From Rariloculus sp963665575 (GTDB lineage Bacteria; Pseudomonadota; Gammaproteobacteria; Steroidobacterales; Rariloculaceae): a DNA stretch of 64,000 bases. A program made the position numbers and the translations under genes. The notes below the pieces were generated by a model. It was not told the DNA's origin and did no database searches. It worked only from the letters and a program-made list of their open reading frames with translations. Shown in pieces: positions 6,602 through 16,134 of this stretch; position 1 is the first letter of the stretch; every line of letters starts with the position of its first letter. Where the stretch lies: positions 186,001 through 250,000 of the forward strand of contig CAXXDW010000005.1 of NCBI GenBank assembly GCA_963665575.2, given 5' to 3'.

Positions 6602-9535
6602 TTGATTTCTTCGGCCCGTGCGGGTAGTGGCGCCGCGCTATGTGCGTTTCTGGGGTCCATCGGCTTGTTTGCAAGTGTTGTCCACGCCCAGGGCACGACC
6701 CTCGGCTACATCTACGGCAGAGTGACCTCGGCCACAGGTCCCGTGTCGGGTGCCATCGTCACCGCCCTTGATCCGGACACCTCGCGGCGTCGCACGGCGG
6801 TCACCGACGCGGACGGTCGCTATAGGTTTTCGGCGCTTGCGGTCGGCCGCTACGCGGTATACGCGACGCTCGGCGGCCTGCAGTCGAGTTTCGTTCCCTC
6901 GGACGTGAACGTTGGCGAAGGCACGTCCATCGAACTGCTGCTGGAGAACCCAAGAGCTGTGGAGGAAGTCATCGTCGTCGGCGAGTCGGTGTCCCCGCTC
7001 GATGTCACACGGGCGGAGACTGCGAGGGTCGTGACTTCCGACGACATCCTTCGTCTGCCGATCCCGAGGGACCAGAACGCGGTGGTGCTGATGGCGCCAG
7101 GCGCGGTGCAGGGCGATCTGGCGTTCGGAGCGGCCGGGAACCGCGCCCACTACGGCACGGGCTCCGCGTATGCATCGCTGGGCGGCGCCTCGGTCGCGGA
7201 GAACGTCTACTACGTCAACGGCATGAACGTGACCAACTTCCGCAACGGGCTCGGTGCCAGCACCATTCCGTTCGAGTTCTACGACCAGTTCCAGATCAAG
7301 ACCGGCGGCTACGGCGCCGAATTCGGGCGCGCCACGGGGGGTGTGGTGAACGCGGTCACGAAAAGGGGCTCGAACGAATGGCAATTCACCCTTGGCGGCT
7401 ACTTCCAACCCGATTCGCTGCGCGGCGACGTGCCGAACGTGGAACATCCATCGCCGCGTATCGAATACGACTCGGCGGACGGGTTCGACGAGAGGGACGA
7501 TTACAGTACGTTTGTCTCCGCCAGCGGACCGCTGGTCCGCGACCGGCTGTTCGCCTATGGCATCTACGAATTCAGGGATGTCGAAGTCAACGACTACAGC
7601 AGTTGGGGCCGGCTCTACCGGGAATCCGACGACGACGGATTCTGGGGTCTGAAACTCGATTGGCTGCTCAACGACGATCATCGCATCGAATACACGGGAT
7701 TCTCGGACAAGAGAACCGTGGATCGCACAAGCTTGCGATGGAATGCGTCCACAAACACGCTCGGCCGGGAACTCGAAGAGACCGCGATTGGCCGCGGAGG
7801 CGACAATCACATCTTCACCTACAGGGGCTACTTCGGCACACGCCTGGCCGCGACGCTCATGTGGGGGACGAGCGAATACGACCTCAGCTCCGCGTCTCCG
7901 GCGGACGCCACATGCCCCGTCGCGATCGATTCCCGTTTCCGCGGTTTCAGGCAAATCGGCTGCTGGACCAACAGCGTCAAGGCCGCAGCGGACGATGAAC
8001 GCGAGATCGGGCGGATCGATATCGAATGGGCTGCCGGTGACCAACACCTGATCCGCTTCGGCATGGACCGCGAACAGAACACTTCCTTCGACAGCCTGGG
8101 CTACTCGGGAGACGCGTATTTTCAGTACCGGACCGCGACGCCCGGAGAGCCTCTTCGCAACGGCGGGATCGTGCCCGACGCAGTGACACAAGTGACGCGC
8201 TACCGCGAGTTTTCGAGAGCCGGCCACTTCGACGTTCTTTCGACGGCGTTCTACGTCGAAGACGAATGGACGATCGCTCCCATCGATGCAACCCTGCGAC
8301 TGGGTCTGCGCCACGAACGCTTCGACAACCGCAATGCGGCAGGTCAGTCGATCGTGAAGATTACGGACCAGTACGCACCGCGCATCGGTTTCTCGTGGGA
8401 TGTCGGCGGCGACAGGAACTCCAAGCTGTTTGCCAACTACGGCCGCTACCACCTGCCGGTCGCGAGCGCCATCAATATTTTCCTCGGGAGTCCATGGTCC
8501 GCCACCGAAGGCTGGTACGTATTCGATCAACCGATCGCCGAGGACGGCAGCACGGTGCTTGGCGCGCAGATCGGCCAGACGACGGTGTTCGCCGATGGCT
8601 CTTCGCCCGATAGCCGCACCCTGGTCGATCAGGACATCGAGCCCATGGCGCAGGATGAGTTCATCCTCGGCTACGAGCGGCTCGTGTCGGACTACATTTT
8701 CGGTGTCACCCTGACCTGGCGCGACCTCGTCGAGGGCATCGAGGACATCACGATCGACCAGGCCATCGGCGACTACCGGGGAAACAACTACGTCCTCGCC
8801 AATCCCGGTCGCGATGTCCGGACCTTTTTCGATCTCGACGGCGACGGCAGCCTGGACGAACTCAGCTTGTCGGCGGAGCAACTGGGCTTTCCGTCCATGA
8901 AGCGCCGCTACAAGGCGGTGACGCTGGATCTGCAGCGCCGTTGGGACGGGGTGTTCTATGCACGTGCCTCGTACACCTGGTCGCGCAGCCACGGCAACTA
9001 CGAGGGCACCGTGCGCAGCGATACCGGTGAGGATTTGACCGGCGCTACGACACAGTTCGACTCCAGGGGTCTTCTGGACGGTGCCGACGGCGATCTTCCC
9101 AATGATCGGCGCCATCAGCTCAAGATGTGGGGGGGCTGGGAATTTGCCGCCGACTGGCAGGCCAGCGCTGCGCTGCATTTCGCAAGCGGCCGTCCGCGCA
9201 ATGCCTTCGGGTTTCATCCCAGCGACCCGTACGCACGGCTGCACGGACCGTTGGCCTTCTACCGGCAGGGCGAGTTGACGCCGCGCGGATCGCTGGGAAC
9301 GACAGCGAACGTGTACCGACTGGATCTCGGTCTGAAGTACACTGCCGACACGTTCTTCGGCGGCACGCTGACAGCGCGGCTCGACGTTTTCAACGTGCTG
9401 GACCTGGATGCGGAACTGGAAGTGGACGAGTGGGCCGACCGCTGGGGCGGCCGCCGCGTTTCGCCCACCTTCGGATTTCCGACCCGATTCCAGCAGCCGC
9501 GAACGGTGCGCATCGGGCTGCGTTATGAGTTCTGA
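6602..9535 (+). CDS. TonB-dependent receptor, Oar-like with N-terminal carboxypeptidase-regulatory domain
   Basis: An outer-membrane active-transport receptor of about 977 residues. The signal peptide ends near ASVVHAQG. A carboxypeptidase-regulatory-like Ig fold follows (YGRVTSATGPVSGAIV... TDADGRYRFSAL), then the plug domain (YYVNGMNVTNFRNG, GGYGAEFGRATGGVVNAVTK) and a long beta-barrel ending in RYEF with terminal Phe, as in outer-membrane proteins. The start is taken as TTG 6602, which has a GGAG ribosome site at 6590-6593 and gives a clean signal peptide; upstream in-frame codons run into tRNA-Ser. The TTG overlaps the stop of an 11-codon frame (ATG 6573, TGA to 6605). The ligand is unknown. 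The next gene encodes a solute-binding protein, suggesting a shared substrate. Confidence 0.9.
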   Translation: MISSARAGSGAALCAFLGSIGLFASVVHAQGTTLGYIYGRVTSATGPVSGAIVTALDPDTSRRRTAVTDADGRYRFSALAVGRYAVYATLGGLQSSFVPSDVNVGEGTSIELLLENPRAVEEVIVVGESVSPLDVTRAETARVVTSDDILRLPIPRDQNAVVLMAPGAVQGDLAFGAAGNRAHYGTGSAYASLGGASVAENVYYVNGMNVTNFRNGLGASTIPFEFYDQFQIKTGGYGAEFGRATGGVVNAVTKRGSNEWQFTLGGYFQPDSLRGDVPNVEHPSPRIEYDSADGFDERDDYSTFVSASGPLVRDRLFAYGIYEFRDVEVNDYSSWGRLYRESDDDGFWGLKLDWLLNDDHRIEYTGFSDKRTVDRTSLRWNASTNTLGRELEETAIGRGGDNHIFTYRGYFGTRLAATLMWGTSEYDLSSASPADATCPVAIDSRFRGFRQIGCWTNSVKAAADDEREIGRIDIEWAAGDQHLIRFGMDREQNTSFDSLGYSGDAYFQYRTATPGEPLRNGGIVPDAVTQVTRYREFSRAGHFDVLSTAFYVEDEWTIAPIDATLRLGLRHERFDNRNAAGQSIVKITDQYAPRIGFSWDVGGDRNSKLFANYGRYHLPVASAINIFLGSPWSATEGWYVFDQPIAEDGSTVLGAQIGQTTVFADGSSPDSRTLVDQDIEPMAQDEFILGYERLVSDYIFGVTLTWRDLVEGIEDITIDQAIGDYRGNNYVLANPGRDVRTFFDLDGDGSLDELSLSAEQLGFPSMKRRYKAVTLDLQRRWDGVFYARASYTWSRSHGNYEGTVRSDTGEDLTGATTQFDSRGLLDGADGDLPNDRRHQLKMWGGWEFAADWQASAALHFASGRPRNAFGFHPSDPYARLHGPLAFYRQGELTPRGSLGTTANVYRLDLGLKYTADTFFGGTLTARLDVFNVLDLDAELEVDEWADRWGGRRVSPTFGFPTRFQQPRTVRIGLRYEF

Positions 9536-9600
9536 CGCTGTCCGGTGCCGCGGGTGCGCGCCCGGCTCGTAGCCATATATATTGCTGAGAGAACGATGTC

Positions 9601-10695
9601 ATGAGTCATTCGATCCTGCGTGCATGTGCCGGAACGGCTGCGGTCCTGTCGCTCTGCGTCCTGAGTTTGCCCGTGCAGGCGCAATCCCTGACCGTGGTGT
9701 CCTGGGGCGGCTCCTATGCCCGGGCCGTTCAGGCGGCGATTCACAACCCTTTTGCCGAAGAGACCGGCATCGAGGTCCGGCTCGAGGATTACAACGGCGG
9801 TCTCGCGCAGATACGCGCCCAGGTACAGGCGCGATCGGTGAACTGGGACGTCGTGGATCTGGAGATTGCCGATGCGATACGCGGTTGCGATGAAGGTCTG
9901 CTGGAATTCATCGACCCAGCCGATTTGCCGCCAGCCACCGACGGGTCGTCGCTTGAGGAGGACTTCTATCCCGACACGCTAAGCGACTGCGGCGCTGGCA
10001 GCTTGTTTTATTCCACGGTGTACGCCTACAACACGGAATCGCTGGCCGGCGAGCCGCCGCAGACGATCAACGACTTCTTCGATCTGGAACGATTCCCCGG
10101 CCGGCGCGGCATGCGTCGCGCACCGCTGGTGAACATCGAATTCGCGCTCATGGCCGACGGAGTCCCTGTGGATGAGGTTTATGCGGTCATGGACACCGAG
10201 GATGGCCTCGAGCGGGCGTTTCGCAAGCTCGATACCATCAAATCCGAAATCGTCTGGTGGGAAGCAGGCGCACAGCCGCCGCAGATGCTTGCCGACGGCG
10301 AAGTGGCCATGACGACGGCCTACAACGGGCGCATCTTCAACGCTCAGATCCTCGAGAACCAACCCTTCGTCATCGTCTGGGACGGACAGGTGCTGGACAC
10401 CGGTCAACTGGGTATCGTGGCGGGCACGCCGCGACTGGCAGAGGCGATTCAGTTCGTGGAATTTGCCTCCCGGCCGGAATCCATGGCGCGCGTCAGTCGT
10501 TACATTGCCTACAGCCCGGTTCGCAGGTCCGCCGATGACCTGGTTTCCACGCACGAGGAAACCGGTATCGAAATGCGCCCGCACATGCCCAATACGCCGG
10601 AGCACACCGAGCGCGCCCTGAGAAGCGACTGGGAGTGGTGGAGCGACAACGCCGACGACGTAAACGAACGTTTTATCGTCTGGCTGACGCGCTAG
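9601..10695 (+). CDS. periplasmic extracellular solute-binding protein (polyamine/spermidine-type fold)
   Basis: A 364-residue secreted protein with a signal peptide ending near LPVQAQS. It begins LTVVSWGGSYARAVQAA and shows the SBP_bac_8/PotD-like pattern (a VVDLEIADA segment, GSLFYSTVYAYNTESL, WWEAGAQPPQMLADGEVAM). Proteins of this type bind polyamines, opines or other small cations and deliver them to an ABC permease. No permease or ATPase gene is next to it. It sits 65 bp behind a TonB receptor instead, so it may hand cargo to a transporter encoded elsewhere. The ligand cannot be told from the sequence. Confidence 0.85.
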   Translation: MSHSILRACAGTAAVLSLCVLSLPVQAQSLTVVSWGGSYARAVQAAIHNPFAEETGIEVRLEDYNGGLAQIRAQVQARSVNWDVVDLEIADAIRGCDEGLLEFIDPADLPPATDGSSLEEDFYPDTLSDCGAGSLFYSTVYAYNTESLAGEPPQTINDFFDLERFPGRRGMRRAPLVNIEFALMADGVPVDEVYAVMDTEDGLERAFRKLDTIKSEIVWWEAGAQPPQMLADGEVAMTTAYNGRIFNAQILENQPFVIVWDGQVLDTGQLGIVAGTPRLAEAIQFVEFASRPESMARVSRYIAYSPVRRSADDLVSTHEETGIEMRPHMPNTPEHTERALRSDWEWWSDNADDVNERFIVWLTR

Positions 10696-10719
10696 TCCGG
10701 CCGCAGTGGCCTGACCCAG

Positions 10720-10736
10720 GCCGGAGTGACTCCGGC
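10720..10736 (+). terminator. possible hairpin after the solute-binding protein gene
   Basis: GCCGGAG / CTCCGGC form a perfect 7-bp stem with a 3-base loop, 25 bp after the stop codon. No T-run follows, so termination is only a suggestion. Confidence 0.35.
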
Positions 10737-10856
10737 ATTGCCAGGATTGTTCCAGGAAACTGGCCTGCAACTGCCGGGAAAGTCACCGGCGTGGAAATGC
10801 GCCCCCCAAATCCGGCATTATCTGTTTGCATGATATCCAGACAGAGGGAGGCGGCG

Positions 10857-11261
10857 ATGCGACCTGCCACGCTGATTGTCCTTTTCGCCGCGAGCGCGCT
10901 GGCAAACGCGGCGGTTCGTGCGCACCATGCGTTTGCGACCGAGTTCGACGTGGAGCGGCCCGTCGAGTTCGAGGGCACGGTGACCAAAGTCGAATTGATC
11001 AATCCGCACTCGTGGATCCACGTCGAAGTCGTCGACGAGACTGGCGAATCTGTCGTGTGGATGATCGAAGGCGGCAGTCCGAACGCGCTGGTCCGGCGAG
11101 GTATCACGAAGAACTCGATACCGATCGGCTCGGAGCTTGTCATCCGCGGCTACCAGGCACGCGACCGTTCGAACCGTGCGGTCGGCCGCGACATGAGGTT
11201 CGCCGACGGGCGCGAGCTGTTCTTTCAGGGCACGCCAACGCCGAACTCGAGCGCGCAATGA
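10857..11261 (+). CDS. DUF6152 family secreted protein
   Basis: A 134-residue exported protein of unknown function. The hydrophobic leader ends ...ANAAVRA directly before His23-His24, so the mature protein probably begins with two histidines (HHAFATEFD). The rest is the DUF6152 pattern: GTVTKVELINPHSW, a short all-beta core, a conserved Trp/Glu segment and a closing DGRELFFQG. The start at 10857 has a strong GGGAGG ribosome site 6 bases upstream; an in-frame ATG at 10830 lacks one. Its stop overlaps the next start (ATGA), so it is the first gene of a three-gene operon with two PDLSGxW-type secreted proteins. The same pairing occurs twice more in this window. A metal-binding role is inferred from the histidines. 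Confidence 0.85.
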   Translation: MRPATLIVLFAASALANAAVRAHHAFATEFDVERPVEFEGTVTKVELINPHSWIHVEVVDETGESVVWMIEGGSPNALVRRGITKNSIPIGSELVIRGYQARDRSNRAVGRDMRFADGRELFFQGTPTPNSSAQ

Positions 11262-12076
11262 CGATTCGACGAATCGCATGGACGCTGGCCGTGCTGCTCG
11301 CCGCGGCGAACGCCACGGCGCAGGTCCTGACCGAGTTCCCACGCACCGCGGGCGGGCGCCCGGACCTGAGCGGCGTCTGGCAGGCAGTAGGTACGGCCCA
11401 CTGGAATCTGGAATCTCACATTGCGGACTATCCCGTGCTGCTCGAGCTCGGTGCGCAGTTCGCCGTTCCTCCGGGTCACGGCGTTGTCGAAGGCGGCAGG
11501 CTCCCGTATCTGCCCGAAGCGCTTGCCGAACGGGACCGGCGCCATGCGCAACGCCTGACGGAGGACCCGGAAGGGAACTGCTACCTGGGCGGCGTGCCGC
11601 GCTCCTCGTACATGCCGTATCCGTTCCAGATCGTGCAGAACGAACGCGACATCGTCATCGTTTACCAGTTTGCGACCGGCTTCAGACGCATATTCGTGGA
11701 CGGCGAAAGTGAAGCGCCGCTCGACAGTTGGATGGGCTGGTCGAACGGCCATTGGGAGGAGGACAGCTTCGTCGTCGACGTCACGGGTCTGAACGGCCAG
11801 ACATGGCTGGATCGTGCGGGCAACTATGCGAGCGCGAATGCCCATATCGTGGAGCGCTACACGCCGATCGGGCCGAACCACCTCCAGTACGAAGCGACCA
11901 TCGACGACCCGACGGTGTTTTCGCGATCCTGGACGATTCGCATGCCGCTCTATCGTATCGTCGAGGAGAACTATCGTTTGCTGGAGTTCAAATGCGAACC
12001 GTTTGCGGAAGAGAGAATATACGGGCATTTGCGCAAGCCCGGCACTGCACCGCCCGAAGGAACATCGAGACAATGA
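11258..12076 (+). CDS. secreted PDLSGxW-motif protein of unknown function (operon gene 2)
   Basis: A 272-residue exported protein with a signal peptide ending near NATAQ, followed by the hallmark GGRPDLSGVWQ. Features shared with its relatives here are a Cys/Gly/Pro turn (NCYLGGVP), an Ile-Val-Ile-Val-Tyr strand, a DGES loop, WSNGHWEEDSFVVDV and a final segment ending in FKCEP. The pattern suggests a mainly beta fold, lipocalin-like at most; no catalytic motif is recognisable. ATG 11258 overlaps the DUF6152 stop by four bases and its own stop overlaps the next start, so the three genes are translationally coupled. Confidence 0.82.
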   Translation: MTIRRIAWTLAVLLAAANATAQVLTEFPRTAGGRPDLSGVWQAVGTAHWNLESHIADYPVLLELGAQFAVPPGHGVVEGGRLPYLPEALAERDRRHAQRLTEDPEGNCYLGGVPRSSYMPYPFQIVQNERDIVIVYQFATGFRRIFVDGESEAPLDSWMGWSNGHWEEDSFVVDVTGLNGQTWLDRAGNYASANAHIVERYTPIGPNHLQYEATIDDPTVFSRSWTIRMPLYRIVEENYRLLEFKCEPFAEERIYGHLRKPGTAPPEGTSRQ

Positions 12077-13071
12077 AACGTGAAGCCTGTTTGAACGCTA
12101 CCGCCGCGCTTTTCGCGTCCGCCGCGGCGACGGCCGTGCTGCTTGCCGCCCCGCTCGACGCACTGGCGCAGACGCCGACCGTGGCAGACCATCCCCGCAC
12201 GACCTGGGGCGTGCCGGATCTCTCCGGCGTCTACGCCGAGTTCACCGTCGCACCGCTCCAGCGCCCGCCAGAGTTCGGCGAAAAGGAGTTCTTGACGCCC
12301 GAGGAATTTGCGGCGTTCGAGCAGGCGCGGCTGGAGCAGGTGGACGAAGACGACGAGACGACTCCGGGAACGCCGGCGGATGTCCATTACGACTTCGGCA
12401 CCTTTGCGTTGAGCGAGAACGAGGGCGTGACATCGCCGAACCTCCGAACCTCGATCGTCACAATGCCGGCCAACGGCAGAATCCCGCCGCTGCTGCCGTC
12501 GGCCGTGGCGCGACGCGAGGCGCGCGCCGAAGCCAGACGCGGGCATGAGTTCGACGGCCCGGAATTCAGGTCGTTGACCGAGCGCTGCATCATTTGGTCG
12601 AGCACGCTGCCACCGATCCTGCCGCGCGGTTACAACAGCAATCTGCAGATATTCCAGAGCCCCGGCTACGTCCTCATTCAGGGTGAAATGGGCGACCCGA
12701 GGATCATCCCGACGGACGGCCGCGAACTGCCGGGCGATTTGCTGCCGCAGTACAACGGCACGTCGGTCGGCCGCTGGGACGGCGACACGCTCGTGATCGA
12801 GACGGCGGGATTTCACCCCGCGACGGCGTGGCGAGGCGCGAGCGAAAACCTGCGTGTGACGGAACGTCTGACGCGGATCGACCACGATACGGTCGAGTAC
12901 GCGTTCACGATTGTGGATCCCGATACCTGGGCGGAGCCGTGGGGCGGCGTCTACCCATTGACCCTGATGGACGCGGTACTCTTCGAGTATGCGTGCACGG
13001 AAGGCAACTACGGGATGGCGAACATTCTGTCGGGCGAGCGCGTGCGCGAACGCGAGGAGGCTGCGCGGTAG
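12073..13071 (+). CDS. secreted PDLSGxW-motif protein of unknown function (operon gene 3)
   Basis: 332 residues with a signal peptide ending near LDALAQ, then TWGVPDLSGVY. It is a longer relative of the preceding protein, with an acidic linker (QVDEDDETTPGTP), a Cys-containing turn (ERCIIWSS), the strand VLIQGEMGDPRIIPTDGRE, VGRWDGDTLVIETAGFHP and a closing FEYACTEGN. Start 12073 overlaps the preceding stop (ATGA). The conserved core WxGDTLVVxT is shared by all five family members in this window. Function is unknown; secretion and co-expression with DUF6152 are what can be supported. Confidence 0.82.
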   Translation: MKREACLNATAALFASAAATAVLLAAPLDALAQTPTVADHPRTTWGVPDLSGVYAEFTVAPLQRPPEFGEKEFLTPEEFAAFEQARLEQVDEDDETTPGTPADVHYDFGTFALSENEGVTSPNLRTSIVTMPANGRIPPLLPSAVARREARAEARRGHEFDGPEFRSLTERCIIWSSTLPPILPRGYNSNLQIFQSPGYVLIQGEMGDPRIIPTDGRELPGDLLPQYNGTSVGRWDGDTLVIETAGFHPATAWRGASENLRVTERLTRIDHDTVEYAFTIVDPDTWAEPWGGVYPLTLMDAVLFEYACTEGNYGMANILSGERVREREEAAR

Positions 13072-13233
13072 CTCTCGACCCGTTGAGTTCTCAGCCTGGT
13101 CTCGCAGGCGAACGCAGCGCAGGGAGAGGGTTCTCGAACCCGGTGATCGTGTGGCCCGACCGGAAACCTTCGCTGAGTGTTCCGCTGACCTCCCTGACTC
13201 GATCAGGTGTGAAGTCGAGTCTCCGCAGCCCCG

Positions 13234-14847
13234 CTAGTTCCCGACGATATCAACGAACTCCGACCACGCCGCCGGACGCCCGTGGATCGGCACGATCGTG
13301 TCCACCTCGAGTCCAAGCCGCCGCACCTGGTTCAGCAGCGTCATGTTGGCCTGGGTCGGTTCGGCGGGTTGCGCCTCGTGCGTATCGAAGAGATCGGCCT
13401 CGATGACCATGCGTTCACCGGGAAGGTAGGCCATGAGCATGCCTTCGACGCGGTCGAGCGGGTGCACGTAGGAAAGATTCAGGTTGCGCTGCCCGTCGCT
13501 GATGACGTAGTTCTCGGTCACGAGTTCGTAGTAGTAGCCTTCGGCGAGTTCGGTCGGCGGCCACAGCGAGACCATGTCGGGCGCCATCGTGCGCGGCGCG
13601 TAGTTGAGCACGTCGTTCGTGTAGAACGGAAAATTGACGCGGTGCGTCACGATCGTCGCGCCGATGTGCATGTAGGTCCTGAGCCCGCCGACATGGTCGT
13701 GATGCTGGTGGGTGTTGACGACGAAGCGGATCGGCTTGCCGGGAAACAGATCGACGACCGTTTCGATCACGGCGAGGCTGCGCGCCTCGTCGATCGGCGC
13801 CTCTATGACCGTCACGAAGTCGTCGAACTCGACGGCGACGCTGTTGTGCGATGAGCCGCCGAGCAGAACCACGCCGTCGGCGAGTTCCTGGCTTTCGACG
13901 GTGACCGAAAATTCGGCGTTCAGCACGGACTCGGGCACGTTGATGTCCGTATTGCAGTCATTCGCGCTGATGTCGTCGAGAATGCCGCCGAAGGCATTGT
14001 GACCGGCGTTGATGCTCTGTGCCTGGTAGTTGTCGTCCCAACCCTGGTGGCTGTGCCAGCGGGTCGGAAAGCGGATGCCGTTGCCGAGATCGGCGTACTC
14101 GTCGTTGAAGAATTCGTGCTCGTAGTTCATGTCGCCGAGCACCGGATCGCCGACCCAGGTGTGGATGCGTTGCAGCAGGTTCTCGCTGTTGACCGTCGCG
14201 TCGACACGGTACTTGCCGAACATCGTGATCGAGACGATCCGGACGCGCTCCGGCTGCGTCGTCGGTCCGTCGCGGCCCATCTCACCGAGTTCCCAGCGCC
14301 AGCTTGCGACCGGGTTCGCGCCGGGCAGGCGCGCGGCCTTGAGAAAGCCGTGCGGATTGAGCCACATGTCGAGCTGCCAGATCTCGGCGTCTTCCGGACG
14401 CGCCGCAACCGGCAAGGCATCCTCGCCGTCCTGGTGCCAGGCGTGGTCGCCCATGACGTAGAAGTGCTGACGCGCGTTGCGTTGCGTCGGCGTGCCGCTC
14501 AACCAGCCGACGCCGTACTTCCACGAGGCCGGATTCGCTCCGGGCATGCGGTCGAAGGTCTCGATCATCGTGCCGGCGTCCCAGTCCATCGTCCGCGAGT
14601 AGTTCTCCAGCGGCGCACCGCGCGGCCAGTCGACGTTCTTGTCGTTGAGGCGCTGCTGGCCGACGGCGCCCGAATACGCTTCGCCGGCGACCGTCACGCA
14701 CTGGAGATTGCTTGCGCCGATGGCTTGTTCGGCGGCGCTCAGTATGGGTTCAGGATCGAGATAACCGGGCGGGAAGTCCTGGGCCGCGGCTTGTGTACCG
14801 GTGAGCAGGAGTACTGCGCAGGGTAGAGTGGTGTGGATTCGGGACAT
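13234..14847 (-). CDS. secreted MBL-fold metallo-hydrolase
   Basis: 537 residues with a signal peptide (leader ending TQAAAQ). A long N-terminal beta region precedes the metallo-beta-lactamase domain, whose zinc motif NTHQHHDHVGG lies near residue 380. Downstream ligands include LPGERMVIEADLFDTHE and VPIHGRP. This architecture is common in soil and marine proteobacteria and is not a proven beta-lactamase; a hydrolytic role on an ester, lactone or thioester in the periplasm is inferred. ATG 14847 has a GAGAG ribosome site; further in-frame codons to 14958 add no recognisable sequence. It faces the DUF6152 operon end to end. Confidence 0.85.
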   Translation of the reverse strand: MSRIHTTLPCAVLLLTGTQAAAQDFPPGYLDPEPILSAAEQAIGASNLQCVTVAGEAYSGAVGQQRLNDKNVDWPRGAPLENYSRTMDWDAGTMIETFDRMPGANPASWKYGVGWLSGTPTQRNARQHFYVMGDHAWHQDGEDALPVAARPEDAEIWQLDMWLNPHGFLKAARLPGANPVASWRWELGEMGRDGPTTQPERVRIVSITMFGKYRVDATVNSENLLQRIHTWVGDPVLGDMNYEHEFFNDEYADLGNGIRFPTRWHSHQGWDDNYQAQSINAGHNAFGGILDDISANDCNTDINVPESVLNAEFSVTVESQELADGVVLLGGSSHNSVAVEFDDFVTVIEAPIDEARSLAVIETVVDLFPGKPIRFVVNTHQHHDHVGGLRTYMHIGATIVTHRVNFPFYTNDVLNYAPRTMAPDMVSLWPPTELAEGYYYELVTENYVISDGQRNLNLSYVHPLDRVEGMLMAYLPGERMVIEADLFDTHEAQPAEPTQANMTLLNQVRRLGLEVDTIVPIHGRPAAWSEFVDIVGN

Positions 14848-15111
14848 CGATGTTCTCTCGTGGTTGTTCGCTGCGATTCTACTCGACGCGGTGGTGCGGT
14901 TGAGTACGGAGAGCTTGAGATCGTTCGTGCCTGTTGGCTGCCCACCCGATGACGCCATCCGCTCGTGGCACGCCCAGCGTGCAAGGCAACTGAGAATTCA
15001 TGGCTGCGAGTTCACACCGGGATCGTGCCGCACGGCTGCGGCAGGTCCAACGCAGAAAGGGGTTGAGAGTTCCTTGATACTCGGCCGTGCGGCGACGATG
15101 ATGCCGCTCGG

Positions 15112-15999
15112 CTATTCAAGCAGGAAAGTGGCCGCGACCGCGCAGTGATCCGGGTGCGGCGTCTCTCGGGGCAGTTCCCTGATGGAGCCTGGGACGAGCA
15201 GCCGAGACGCGGCGGGGTTTGCGACCAGGTGATCGACGAATTCGGAGAAATCCGGGTCGCACTGCGTGTCGATTTCGCCTGTCAGCAGCTGCAGTCTGGC
15301 CGAGCGCGGCGCCAGTGCGCGCCAGCCCCAGTCGCGTGGTATCGCAAGGCGGCGGTTGAAGTCGCCGAGCATCACGAACGTGGAGTCCTCGTCGCGCCGC
15401 GCCTCGACCCACTGGCCAAGTTCATCGAACTGTTCACGCAGCGTCGCACAGGTCCTGCTGCGCCGGGAACTGCGGTCCTCACGCTCGCCCCAGCAGCCGG
15501 AGGCGAGATGCACGGACAGGAGTCTGAGCTCGCGGCCGTCCACGGTTACGGTAATGTCGGTACCCCAGCGATAGTTCCGGCTTCCCGCCGCAATGTCCTC
15601 GAGATCGGGGTGGCGCTGCCACGCGAGCGCGCTCCTGATCGCGAAGCCCGTGCCCTGGTGATTGAGCCGTGCCTCGGGCCTGTCGTAGCAGGGCGGGCCT
15701 GCGCCCGTGGACGGGCGGGACGAGAAGGCGATGTCCCACTCGCCGGACGGAAAGATGCGCCGCGCCGCCGCCTCGTTCTCGACTTCCTGGAAACCGACGA
15801 CATGCGCGTCGAGCGCGGCAATCCGGCGTGCAAGCTCGGCGTAGTCGGACTCCGTTCTCGGCACGCAGCCCTCGCCGACGGTGTCGTTCAGGTGCTCGAG
15901 GTTCCAGGTTGCGACCGTGAATTCACTGGCGCGGCCGTCCGACAAGGCGAGCGCAGCCAGGGAAGCGCAGAGCAGAAAATTGATCGTCGCCGTGCTCAC
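15112..15999 (-). CDS. secreted endonuclease/exonuclease/phosphatase-fold protein
   Basis: 295 residues with a leader ending near DGRASE, then the EEP fold. TWNLEHL supplies the first metal ligand and FQEVEN the catalytic Glu. LLSVHLASGC is followed by MLGDFNRR with the Asp/Asn pair and HPDHCAVAA with the catalytic His. The GTG start at 15999 is supported by a GGAGG ribosome site. Family members are DNases, sphingomyelinases or phosphatases; a secreted nuclease is likeliest here. It stands alone, 264 bp from the neighbouring MBL gene on the same strand. Confidence 0.85.
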   Translation of the reverse strand: MSTATINFLLCASLAALALSDGRASEFTVATWNLEHLNDTVGEGCVPRTESDYAELARRIAALDAHVVGFQEVENEAAARRIFPSGEWDIAFSSRPSTGAGPPCYDRPEARLNHQGTGFAIRSALAWQRHPDLEDIAAGSRNYRWGTDITVTVDGRELRLLSVHLASGCWGEREDRSSRRSRTCATLREQFDELGQWVEARRDEDSTFVMLGDFNRRLAIPRDWGWRALAPRSARLQLLTGEIDTQCDPDFSEFVDHLVANPAASRLLVPGSIRELPRETPHPDHCAVAATFLLE

Positions 16000-16134
16000 G
16001 GCAACCTCCGTTCGGAACCGCGGTCAGTATACGTCCGGTCCCGCTCGCGAAAGTAGACACATGCGCCTGGAACAGACACAAGGAAAGCTAAATCAATGGC
16101 TTATGAGTATCTGTCCGGTGGACGCGGCGCCGAA

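Noticed and set aside
6638..9244. 868-codon open frame antisense to the Oar-like receptor
   Set aside because: Frame is set by GC-rich codon bias; composition lacks domain motifs and the sense strand encodes a clear receptor.
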